Below are positions 52,320 to 64,000 of a stretch of DNA of 64,000 nt, one piece after another. Numbering within the stretch: the first letter of the stretch is position 1; each line of letters opens with the position of its first letter. The position numbers were made by a program, and so were the translations under genes. The stretch comes from Bacteriovoracaceae bacterium (GTDB lineage: Bacteria; Bdellovibrionota; Bacteriovoracia; Bacteriovoracales; Bacteriovoracaceae), in NCBI GenBank assembly GCA_947450475.1, contig CANFVK010000006.1, positions 62,001 to 126,000 of the forward strand, written 5' to 3'. The notes below the pieces were generated by a model that was not told the DNA's origin, did no database searches, and saw only the letters and a list, made by a program, of their open reading frames with translations.

Positions 52320-53795
52320 CTATTTACCAATGCAAAAATTAGCGAAGATTGAATTTAATACATCGTCAGGCGACAGAACACCGATAAGATCACTCAAATA
52401 ATTTGAAAGGATATTTATTTCAGAAGAAAGAACTGCAACATCACCCAAGTTATTGTAATTATTATTAATCAGTAAAGAAAGTGAATATATTTTATTTATA
52501 CAAGAACGATGCCTTTCTAGTAAAATCGGACCTTTAGATATGGCTCGAGAATATTTCTCTGCCAAAAAAGTCTTTACAAGTGGTTCTATAGAACCACTAC
52601 TTGTTAATAAATCACTTGGTCCTATAGAACCATCCTGATGAGAAAATGATGGTCCCATAGGACCAAGTTTAAACCAAGAAGAATCAATTGGTCCTATAGA
52701 ACCAGAGACAAAGCTTGTAGAAAAGAGGAAATCGGCACTTAACATGCTTAAGTCAAGCACACTAAGCCTATTGTAAAAATCGGGCAAATCAGCATGAGAA
52801 AAAAGTATTAAATCAAAATGAATTTTAGAAAATTTTTTTAGATAAATGTCGGTGGTTTCAAAGGGATTAATAACAAGAATTTTTGAAAAACTGCGGGCTA
52901 AAATTTCCATGGAACGGTTAATGCCAATGGTTTCAATTTGATCAACCGAATCTCTAATTCCAGCTGTATCAACAAGATTGAAGTTAGTTCCATCAATAAA
53001 TAATGATTCAGAAATATAATCGCGCGTGGTACCAGGTATATTTGAAACAATTGAACGATTATGCTTAACCAAAAGATTAAACAAGCTGCTTTTACCGGCA
53101 TTGGTCTGTCCAACCAAAACTATTTCCGGCGAAAGCAAAGAGGAAAAATTACCCTGGGTACGAGAATGTAAAGTATCTATACGCTTAAAAAAATCATTAA
53201 ATTTTTCAAAAAACAATTTTTCAGAAATCTCATCACCTATATCATCAGAAAAATCAATCGATATCTCAATGGCAGCTTTGACTTGTAAAAAGGAATCTAA
53301 TAACTGGGTATATTGATTATGAAGTTCCCCCTGTAAAATATCTAACCCCTGACTTAACATTAAATTTGAATTTGCATTTAAAAGTAAATCAAGACCTTCA
53401 ACTTGAGAAAGTGTTAGTTTTTTATTTTTAAGCGCACGATAAGAAAATTCACCCGGATGAGCCAATCGAAAGTCAGCATGATTTATAAATAAATTTAAAA
53501 TATTTTGTATATTTAATTGGTTACCGTGTACCGATAATTCAAGAACATTTTCGCCAGTGAAACTTGCTTCTTTTGGGAAAAAAACCATTAGGATATTATC
53601 AAAAATTGTATCCTGAAATTGTAAATTTGTAAGATGCGAAAAACGAGGACGAACTAAAGTTAAATTAAATGAAAAAAAAGATTGAAGGATAAAGAGATCT
53701 GTAAAACCCGAAAGTCTAATCACAGCAATAGCAGTATTGGATTGAGAACCAGTACTGCATGCTATAATAGGACTTTCATCAATATAAAAATTCAT
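52320..53795 (-). CDS. mnmE: tRNA modification GTPase MnmE (TrmE) with a repeat insert in the G domain
   Basis: GQTNAGKSSLFNLLV (G1), PGTTRDY (G2), DTAGIRDSVDQIETIGINRS (G3), C-terminal FCIGK. Confidence 0.95.
   Translation of the reverse strand: MNFYIDESPIIACSTGSQSNTAIAVIRLSGFTDLFILQSFFSFNLTLVRPRFSHLTNLQFQDTIFDNILMVFFPKEASFTGENVLELSVHGNQLNIQNILNLFINHADFRLAHPGEFSYRALKNKKLTLSQVEGLDLLLNANSNLMLSQGLDILQGELHNQYTQLLDSFLQVKAAIEISIDFSDDIGDEISEKLFFEKFNDFFKRIDTLHSRTQGNFSSLLSPEIVLVGQTNAGKSSLFNLLVKHNRSIVSNIPGTTRDYISESLFIDGTNFNLVDTAGIRDSVDQIETIGINRSMEILARSFSKILVINPFETTDIYLKKFSKIHFDLILFSHADLPDFYNRLSVLDLSMLSADFLFSTSFVSGSIGPIDSSWFKLGPMGPSFSHQDGSIGPSDLLTSSGSIEPLVKTFLAEKYSRAISKGPILLERHRSCINKIYSLSLLINNNYNNLGDVAVLSSEINILSNYLSDLIGVLSPDDVLNSIFANFCIGK
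52579..52704. repeat. Cluster of four 16-20 bp palindromes, consensus TGGTYCYATAGRACCA
   Basis: AGTGGTTCTATAGAACCACT (52579-52598), TGGTCCTATAGAACCA (52617-52632), TGGTCCCATAGGACCA (52650-52665), TGGTCCTATAGAACCA (52689-52704); core-to-core offsets 36, 33 and 39 bp. Confidence 0.95.
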
Positions 53796-53806
53796 AACTT
53801 CAAATA

Positions 53807-55273
53807 TTAGTCTGCCATTTTATAAACAAGTGCTTGCTGAGCAATACCAACAACAGTTGAGACCAAAATATAAAGAACTAGGCCCGCTGGTAAACTTTTC
53901 ATAATAAAAGCAAAAATAAGTGGCATAAACATCATAATTTTTTGTTGAGTTGGATCAACGCTAGTTTGGGGAGTCAGTTTTTGTTGAGCTAACATTGAGA
54001 TACCCATCAAAATAGGAAGAACATAATATGGATCGTGAATACTTAAATCATGTATCCAGCCATAAAAAGGAGCATTGACAAGCTCTACCGCGCTATAAAG
54101 AACACGATAGATAGCAAAGAAAAATGGCATTTGAAGAAGTAAAGGTAAGCATCCACTCAATGGATTAGCTCCAGCCTTTTTAAAAAGATCCATCGTTTCT
54201 TTCTGCATCTTTTGTGGTTCGTCTTTATATTTCTCTTTTATCTTGTTGAGCTCAGGCTGAATCTGTTGCATTTTTTTCATACTCTTAAAAGATTTATACT
54301 GAAGTGGGAAAGTAATTAATCTAATGAGAATAGTTAATAGAATAATTGCAATTCCATAATTAGGTATAAATTTATGAATGAACTGCAAACCTCGCAAAAT
54401 TGGAACCGCGAGAACTGCAAAGAAACCAAAATCTACCGCTAAATGCAGATTGTCCCCTAGTCCTATCAAGGTATCATAATTTTTTTTGGTAAATACTAAA
54501 TCTCCGTTAAAAGATTTAATTGGGGTAACAAGTTCTACAATCAATTGACCTTGTTCGCTTGTTTTATATTTTGCAGCAGCTTTATCTTTGAAAACAAGAG
54601 CGAACATATGATAGTTAAATTCAGTTCCAAACCATTTTAAAATAGCATCTTCTTCTTTTTCCTTCGAAACCTCAATGTGTTTTACGTCTTTAGAATAGAG
54701 CAAGAACTGACGTACTTGGCCGTTATCTAGCTTCTTTGCTGAAGCTGAAAAAATAAAACGTAATTTATAAGCTTTGTCAGAATTAAGAGAAAAATTAACT
54801 TTACCATTCTCTAAAATGGTTGCCAAAAAATTTACCCCATAAATGTCATTTTTGCCTGAGAGTTTATTTGACCCAATCTTTTCCATTTGGAAGAAAAGAT
54901 CTGTTGGACCGTAATCAGTGATAACCTGTATTTTAAAAGGGGTAGCTGTATCAGTTAGAGAATTAAAATTAAAAACTGAGTTGGGATTTTTAAAATCAGT
55001 AACTGAAAGATCATTGTTTATAGAAAAATCATAATCTGCATTTTTAAGATTATAACTAATAACTGTATTGGGTATCACTACTGGGGTTTGCGGATTTATG
55101 GCCGAATTTACTTGAGTAGTAGAGAGAGCGGGAGAAGTTGTACCTTCAATTTTAGGCAAAACTTTTTCACCAACCGAAGATTGCTTTGGAGCAAAAAAAT
55201 ATTGCCAACCAAAAAGGACAATACCAGAAAGTAAAACAGCAATAAACGCACGCTTTTGATCTGAATTTAACAT
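53807..55273 (-). CDS. yidC: Membrane protein insertase YidC
   Basis: MLNSDQKRAFIAVLLSGIVLFGWQYFF; QIQPELNKIKEKYKDEPQKMQKETMDLFKKAGANPLSGCLPLLLQMPFFFAIYRVL. Confidence 0.97.
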   Translation of the reverse strand: MLNSDQKRAFIAVLLSGIVLFGWQYFFAPKQSSVGEKVLPKIEGTTSPALSTTQVNSAINPQTPVVIPNTVISYNLKNADYDFSINNDLSVTDFKNPNSVFNFNSLTDTATPFKIQVITDYGPTDLFFQMEKIGSNKLSGKNDIYGVNFLATILENGKVNFSLNSDKAYKLRFIFSASAKKLDNGQVRQFLLYSKDVKHIEVSKEKEEDAILKWFGTEFNYHMFALVFKDKAAAKYKTSEQGQLIVELVTPIKSFNGDLVFTKKNYDTLIGLGDNLHLAVDFGFFAVLAVPILRGLQFIHKFIPNYGIAIILLTILIRLITFPLQYKSFKSMKKMQQIQPELNKIKEKYKDEPQKMQKETMDLFKKAGANPLSGCLPLLLQMPFFFAIYRVLYSAVELVNAPFYGWIHDLSIHDPYYVLPILMGISMLAQQKLTPQTSVDPTQQKIMMFMPLIFAFIMKSLPAGLVLYILVSTVVGIAQQALVYKMAD

Positions 55274-55294
55274 GAGTAGAACTCCAAAAAAATA

Positions 55295-55510
55295 TTACTC
55301 CAATGGTACGGGATCATGCCCACCATCACAGAAAGGATGACATCTTATAATACGACGGAATGAATACCATAATGCTCGCTGAATGGGAAACCTAACAAGG
55401 CATTCTTTTGAATATTCTGAACAACTAGGATAAAAACGACATTTGGGTCCAAATAAAGGAGAAATAAAATATTGATAAAATTTTATTAGATAAATAAATA
55501 ACATTCTCAT
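55295..55510 (-). CDS. yidD: Membrane protein insertion efficiency factor YidD
   Basis: YLIKFYQYFISPLFGPKCRFYPSCSEYS...CHPFCDGGHDPVP. Confidence 0.95.
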   Translation of the reverse strand: MRMLFIYLIKFYQYFISPLFGPKCRFYPSCSEYSKECLVRFPIQRALWYSFRRIIRCHPFCDGGHDPVPLE

Positions 55511-55890
55511 GTTGAAGATCTTTGATTCTTTTCGAGAAATTGAAAAAATTCTAAGGTGTTTTTTATAAGTAATTGCTCTTTGTATTCTTGAGGTTCATTG
55601 GAAATGACCCGGCTCCAAGAGACTACAATTAAAATATCAAAACCTAAAAACTTAAAATCAGATAGACGAAATGTCTCACGCAAAAGACGTTTAAATCGAT
55701 TGCGAAAAGGAGCTTTGCCAATTTTTTTTGAAACGCTTAAACCTATTCGGGTTAAGTTGAATGGATTTTTCTTGTAATAAATAATAAAACTAGGCTTTTT
55801 GTATGAAAGCGAACCAACTTTTAAAGCAGAAAAATCACTGGCCGAAAGTAAGCGAAATTTTTTTTCAAACCGACTATCGGCCATCGGCAA
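55507..55890 (-). CDS. rnpA: Ribonuclease P protein component
   Basis: RIGLSVSKKIGKAPFRNRFKRLLRETFR; between rpmH and yidD. Confidence 0.93.
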   Translation of the reverse strand: MPMADSRFEKKFRLLSASDFSALKVGSLSYKKPSFIIYYKKNPFNLTRIGLSVSKKIGKAPFRNRFKRLLRETFRLSDFKFLGFDILIVVSWSRVISNEPQEYKEQLLIKNTLEFFQFLEKNQRSST

Positions 55891-56043
55891 TTACTTAGTG
55901 CTTGAAGAAACTGTTAAACGAGCTCTACCTTTAGATCTACGAGCTTTTACAACATTTCTTCCGCCCGGACTTGCCATTCTTTTTAGAAATCCATGAACTT
56001 TAAGTCTTTTTAATTTTTTTGGTTGCCACGTTCTTTTGCTCAT
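55891..56043 (-). CDS. rpmH: 50S ribosomal protein L34
   Basis: Reverse translation [50 protein letters not shown]; missed by the ORF track because of size. Confidence 0.95.
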   Translation of the reverse strand: MSKRTWQPKKLKRLKVHGFLKRMASPGGRNVVKARRSKGRARLTVSSSTK

Positions 56044-56234
56044 TCAGCTATCCTCTTAAAACAACAATAAATAAAATGAAGAGATACGATTATATTTTCT
56101 TTTTTGAAAGGTCAATGATAAACTGGTGCGTCAATTGTAAGAAAATGTGAAATTCTGTTTTATTGCTATTAAGTTTTGGCCCTGCTAAATCTTTGACCTC
56201 ACAATTTACGGCACACTTTTGGGAGAATAAGTTA

Positions 56235-57776
56235 ATGGCTAATGATTTTCCATTTGATCATTTTTTAAAAATCGGAAATAAGTCAAATATAAGCACAGAC
56301 TTAGCTCCACTTACAAATCAATCCGCTCCTGGTAACGATATAATGAATTCTTCTTCATTCGAACAGGAAGAACTAAACAATATTAATAATGAAGTCTTAA
56401 CTCATTTAAAAGCGATACTTCCAGAAATAAAATTTAAAACTTATTTCGAACATAACTTAGAGCTTAAATCAATTGATGAAGGGAAAATAACATTTGAAGT
56501 CAAAACATCTTTTATAAAAAAATCAGTTGATCAATACAAAGACGAGATCTGTTTATCACTTAGAAATGTCTTGGGATCTGACTATGAAGTCGTTATTGAG
56601 AGCAAAGACCTAACAGGACCTGTAAATACTAAAAATCAAGCTCCTAAAAGCATAAACGAGATAAAGTTTACGCTTGACCTGACACCAACAAAAGAAGACC
56701 AAATAGCTAAAGTCCAATCACAATATATTGATCACATTGCACCCAATCAAACTGGAATTTCCATCGATCGACAAAAAACATTTGATAATTTTATCGTCGG
56801 TCCAAATAACAATATGGCCCAAGCCGTTTCAAAAGCGGTGGCAGAGACGCCAGGAAAAAATGGTAAATACCCATCCTTATACATTCATAGCAATTCAGGA
56901 TTAGGTAAAACCCACTTATTACATGCAGTTGCCAATGAAATATTTGAAAAACATCCAAGTTTAACTGTTTGCCTTACAACAGCTAGAGATTTTATGGACG
57001 AAATGATTTCGTTAATGAAAGTTAACAAAATCAATGAATTTGTAAAAAAATACACAGAAAAAATTGATGTACTCATGATTGATGATATTCATGAATTAAA
57101 GAACAAAGAAGGAACTCAGGATCAATTTTTTCACGTTTTTAATGAAATGTATCATAAAGGAAAACAATTAATTTTCACTTCAGATAAACGACCAAATGAA
57201 ATAACTGGAATACCAGAAAGAATTAAATCAAGATTTCAAGGTGGACTGGTTGTAGATATTCAAATCCCTGATCTTGAAACCAGAATAGCTATTTTAAGAA
57301 GAAAAATGGAAGACATAGATCTTTATGTAAATGAAGAAATACTAACGCTCATTGCTTCTAGAATTAAAACCAATATAAGAGAGTTAGAAGGTTCTCTCGT
57401 GCGTTTAAAAGCTGTATCAGAGCTAATGAATGTAGAAATTGAGATTAACCTAGTAAGAGAACAATTAAAATTAACAAACAGTGAGCCTGAAAAAGAAATC
57501 ACCATAGAGTTAATCACAAAAGCAGCAGCTCAGTATTACCGTATACCAGTACCAGATTTAAAATCTAAAGGAAGAAGCCAGGATATAACCAAAGCCCGCC
57601 ACGTGGCCATGTATCTTTGCCGCAAAATCGCTAATGCAAAATTGCAAGATATTGCAGATTATTTTGGAGGAAGAGATCACACCTCCGTCATGCATGCAGT
57701 TGATGCCATTTCTACAAAAGTTAAAAACGATTCTCAATTATCACTTGATATAAATACCATTGAATCAAATCTCTAA
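56235..57776 (+). CDS. dnaA: Chromosomal replication initiator protein DnaA
   Basis: TFDNFIVGPNNNMAQAV, LYIHSNSGLGKTHLLHAV, C-terminal GGRDHTSVMHAVDAI. ATG 56235 preferred. Confidence 0.97.
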   Translation: MANDFPFDHFLKIGNKSNISTDLAPLTNQSAPGNDIMNSSSFEQEELNNINNEVLTHLKAILPEIKFKTYFEHNLELKSIDEGKITFEVKTSFIKKSVDQYKDEICLSLRNVLGSDYEVVIESKDLTGPVNTKNQAPKSINEIKFTLDLTPTKEDQIAKVQSQYIDHIAPNQTGISIDRQKTFDNFIVGPNNNMAQAVSKAVAETPGKNGKYPSLYIHSNSGLGKTHLLHAVANEIFEKHPSLTVCLTTARDFMDEMISLMKVNKINEFVKKYTEKIDVLMIDDIHELKNKEGTQDQFFHVFNEMYHKGKQLIFTSDKRPNEITGIPERIKSRFQGGLVVDIQIPDLETRIAILRRKMEDIDLYVNEEILTLIASRIKTNIRELEGSLVRLKAVSELMNVEIEINLVREQLKLTNSEPEKEITIELITKAAAQYYRIPVPDLKSKGRSQDITKARHVAMYLCRKIANAKLQDIADYFGGRDHTSVMHAVDAISTKVKNDSQLSLDINTIESNL

Positions 57777-58324
57777 AATCTACTAAATATTATCAAAAAT
57801 TATTCACAAAACAGATGCAGTAAAGTAATGAGTTATCCACAAAAAAGGTGGATAATTCATTTAATTTAGCCCCAAAAATTAATCAATGAAATATTTAAAC
57901 AAAATTATCAATAATTCACAAAAAATAATCCACAATGTGAACAAGAAAGTGGAAAACTTTAAATTAAGAAAGTAAAAAAAGTCCCAAAAAAGCAATCTTA
58001 GAAGTTATGTGAAAAGGCCGTGGGAATAACGTGATCAAATAAGAGATTAAACCAGTATAAAAAAAGAATATACGGCCCTAATCCAATAATAGATCCAAAG
58101 TTGTTCTCTATTATAAAGGTTCTAATTTTTGTTAACTAATTAAAAACAAGAAGCTTTCTAGGTTTATCCACTTTTCCACAGTGTAATAAGAAAAGTATTA
58201 ATAATAATAAATAATATATAGGCAAAGATGACCTTAAATTTTTAAACTTATCTCAGCTCTTCAAGCTTGCAAACATTTCTCGATAACGATAGAACAAAGG
58301 TCAAATAAAATTATAGGAAAAAAT
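57777..58324. other. Putative oriC (dnaA-dnaN intergenic region)
   Basis: DnaA-box-like 9-mers: TTATTCACA 57800, TTATCCACA 57833, TTATCCACC (reverse) 57848-57856, TAATTCACA 57912, TAATCCACA 57926, TTATCCACT 58164; AT-rich tract about 58198-58222; gene orientation switches nearby. Confidence 0.82.
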
Positions 58325-59440
58325 ATGCTCGTTAAAATATCTGTAGCGGATCTAAAAGATTCTCTTAATAAAATATTAAGTGTTGTAGACAAAAAAAATA
58401 CCAGATTAATACTAAATTTTATTCAAATCCAAGCAGTAGAAAATAAAATAGAAATGACTGCAACCGACCTAGAGGTATCAGCAAAAATAACAACGACCTG
58501 CTTAGTGGAAAAACCAGGCACATTTTGTGTAAATGCTAAAAATATATTTGATATTGTGAAAGAACTTCCAGACAAAGAATTAACCATTGAACTTACTGAA
58601 GGATCAAATAGCCTTAAATTATCTTGTGATAATATTAATTTCACTTTGCTTATTTATACAAGTGAAGAATTCCCGCATCTTCAATTTAGCACAAATGGAA
58701 ACGAGTTTGTTTTGAATTCAAATAAAATTTTAGAAATTATAAACAAAACATCTCATGCCATTTCAAATGATGAAACTAGGCTATTTCTAAATGGTATATA
58801 CTTACAAGAAGTCGATGGTAAGTTGCGATCAGTAGCTACAGATGGGTATAGATTAGCATTAGTAGAAACTGAATTAGACAATAAGGCAATTGAAGCACTG
58901 ATTAATGGGATAATTATTCCTAAAAAGGGTGTTTTGGAACTTAAAAAAATTGCAGAAACATATCCAGAACAAAAAATAGGAATATCGGTCGATGAATCAT
59001 TTATTTATTTAAATGCAAATAACACTTACCTTCTAGCAATTAGATTAATTGCTAAAGAATATTTAAAATATCAGGCAGTAATACCTAAAAAAAGCTCGTT
59101 TTACGCCGATGTTGAAAAAAATGCCATTATGAACGCTGTTAAGAGAATTAAGATAATGGCTAATGAGAGATCAAATGGTGTTAAATTAATTTTAAATGAA
59201 AACGAAATGGTCGTAGCAGCAAATCATCCTTCACTTGGTGAAGCACAGGAAAAAATACAGATAAATTATTCTGGTAAAAATTTTGAAATCGGTTTTAATG
59301 CTAAATTTTTAATTGAAGCACTCTCTATTTTTGCAGATGAAGAAGTTAGAATGGAATTTAATAATGAATTAAGTCCAGTAGCTATAAAATCAGCAAAAAA
59401 TCATAACTATCTATGCATTGTTATGCCACTAAAGCTTTAA
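58325..59440 (+). CDS. dnaN: DNA polymerase III beta sliding clamp
   Basis: Position after dnaA; RSVATDGYRLALVE; C-terminal IVMPLKL. Confidence 0.96.
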   Translation: MLVKISVADLKDSLNKILSVVDKKNTRLILNFIQIQAVENKIEMTATDLEVSAKITTTCLVEKPGTFCVNAKNIFDIVKELPDKELTIELTEGSNSLKLSCDNINFTLLIYTSEEFPHLQFSTNGNEFVLNSNKILEIINKTSHAISNDETRLFLNGIYLQEVDGKLRSVATDGYRLALVETELDNKAIEALINGIIIPKKGVLELKKIAETYPEQKIGISVDESFIYLNANNTYLLAIRLIAKEYLKYQAVIPKKSSFYADVEKNAIMNAVKRIKIMANERSNGVKLILNENEMVVAANHPSLGEAQEKIQINYSGKNFEIGFNAKFLIEALSIFADEEVRMEFNNELSPVAIKSAKNHNYLCIVMPLKL

Positions 59441-59446
59441 GATTAC

Positions 59447-63068
<3,622 letters not shown>

Positions 63069-63087
63069 GAATTAAGGAAGATAAAAT

Positions 63088-64000
63088 ATGTCAGATGAAA
63101 GCAATTCTCCTATAAATCACGGAAACATCACTCCAGTCATCATTCAAGATGAAATGAAAAATTGTTACCTAGATTATGCTATGTCAGTTATTGTCGGGCG
63201 AGCCTTGCCAGATGTTAGAGATGGTATGAAGCCAGTTCATCGCAGAGTTTTGTTTGCGATGGATAGTTTGAATAATTATCACAATAAACCATTTTTAAAA
63301 TCGGCCAGAGTGGTCGGTGATATCATTGGTAAGTACCACCCTCATGGTGATTCAGCAGTCTATGGTGCTATCGTACGCTTGGCTCAAGATTTTTCTATGC
63401 GCTATCCACTTGTAGATGGACAAGGAAATTTTGGTTCAATTGATGGCGATAATGCTGCAGCGATGAGGTACACCGAAATCCGTATGAAAAAACTTACGGA
63501 AGAGATGATGGCCGACTTACAAAAGGAAACTGTTGATTGGCAACCGAACTATGACGACTCATTAATAGAGCCCAAAGTCCTTCCAACTAAAGTTCCAAAT
63601 CTACTCATAAATGGTTCTTCAGGTATTGCTGTTGGGATGGCAACCAATATTCCTCCACATAATTTGTCAGAGGTAATGAACGGCTTATTATTGCTCATTG
63701 ATAATCCTACTGGAACAAGCATTGATGATTTAATGAAGGTAATACCTGGACCGGATTTCCCAACGGCAGGCGCCATTCACGGAACTGAAGGAATTCGATC
63801 TGCCTATCATACTGGTAGAGGTGTTTTACAAATTCGTGCAAAGTTAGATGTCGAACATAATGCTAAAAAAGATCGCGACAGCATAGTAATCACAGAACTT
63901 CCTTACCAGGTTAACAAAGCTAAGCTGATTGAGAGAATAGCTGAGCTAGTCAACGAAAAAGAAATTACTGGAATTTCTGATCTTCGAGATGAGTCTTCTC
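63088..64000 (+). CDS. gyrA: DNA gyrase subunit A (5' part, runs off window)
   Basis: ATG 63088: [59 protein letters not shown]... Confidence 0.96.
   Translation, partial: MSDESNSPINHGNITPVIIQDEMKNCYLDYAMSVIVGRALPDVRDGMKPVHRRVLFAMDSLNNYHNKPFLKSARVVGDIIGKYHPHGDSAVYGAIVRLAQDFSMRYPLVDGQGNFGSIDGDNAAAMRYTEIRMKKLTEEMMADLQKETVDWQPNYDDSLIEPKVLPTKVPNLLINGSSGIAVGMATNIPPHNLSEVMNGLLLLIDNPTGTSIDDLMKVIPGPDFPTAGAIHGTEGIRSAYHTGRGVLQIRAKLDVEHNAKKDRDSIVITELPYQVNKAKLIERIAELVNEKEITGISDLRDESS

Noticed and set aside
58016-58077. GGCCGT...ACGGCC inverted repeat in the oriC region
   Set aside because: Six-base arms separated by about 50 bp; too weak to call a structure.

Overview
AT-rich chromosomal window spanning a replication-origin region. 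Gene content and order suggest a Bdellovibrionota/Bacteriovorax-like bacterium (inference; no database search was run). The left two thirds is housekeeping and cell-envelope genes: mrp, slt, ychF-pth-prs, tRNA-Gln, PBP1, a CxxCH-containing chemoreceptor, priA, galU, lptF-like, def-fmt-rpe, hutH-hutU/hutI, a papain-like protease, a Kazal-domain lipoprotein, glpK, radA, ligA and a patatin. The right third is the classic origin block: F1 ATP synthase plus b/b' operon, bactofilin, parB-parA, rsmG, mnmG, mnmE, yidC, yidD, rnpA, rpmH <- | -> dnaA, oriC-like region, dnaN, recF, gyrB, gyrA (partial). The most unusual signal is a cluster of four 16-20 bp palindromes (consensus TGGTYCYATAGRACCA). They lie in the same reading frame inside mnmE and encode a GSIGP/GPMGP/GSIGP/GSIEP repeat insert in the MnmE G domain. 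A fifth copy, identical over 16 bp to one of them, forms the hairpin between parB and bactofilin. The cluster starts about 300 bp from one of two identical parS-like sites (TGTTCCACGTAGAACA). This could be an origin-proximal protein-binding array, or a coding-tolerant palindromic repeat, embedded in a conserved gene.
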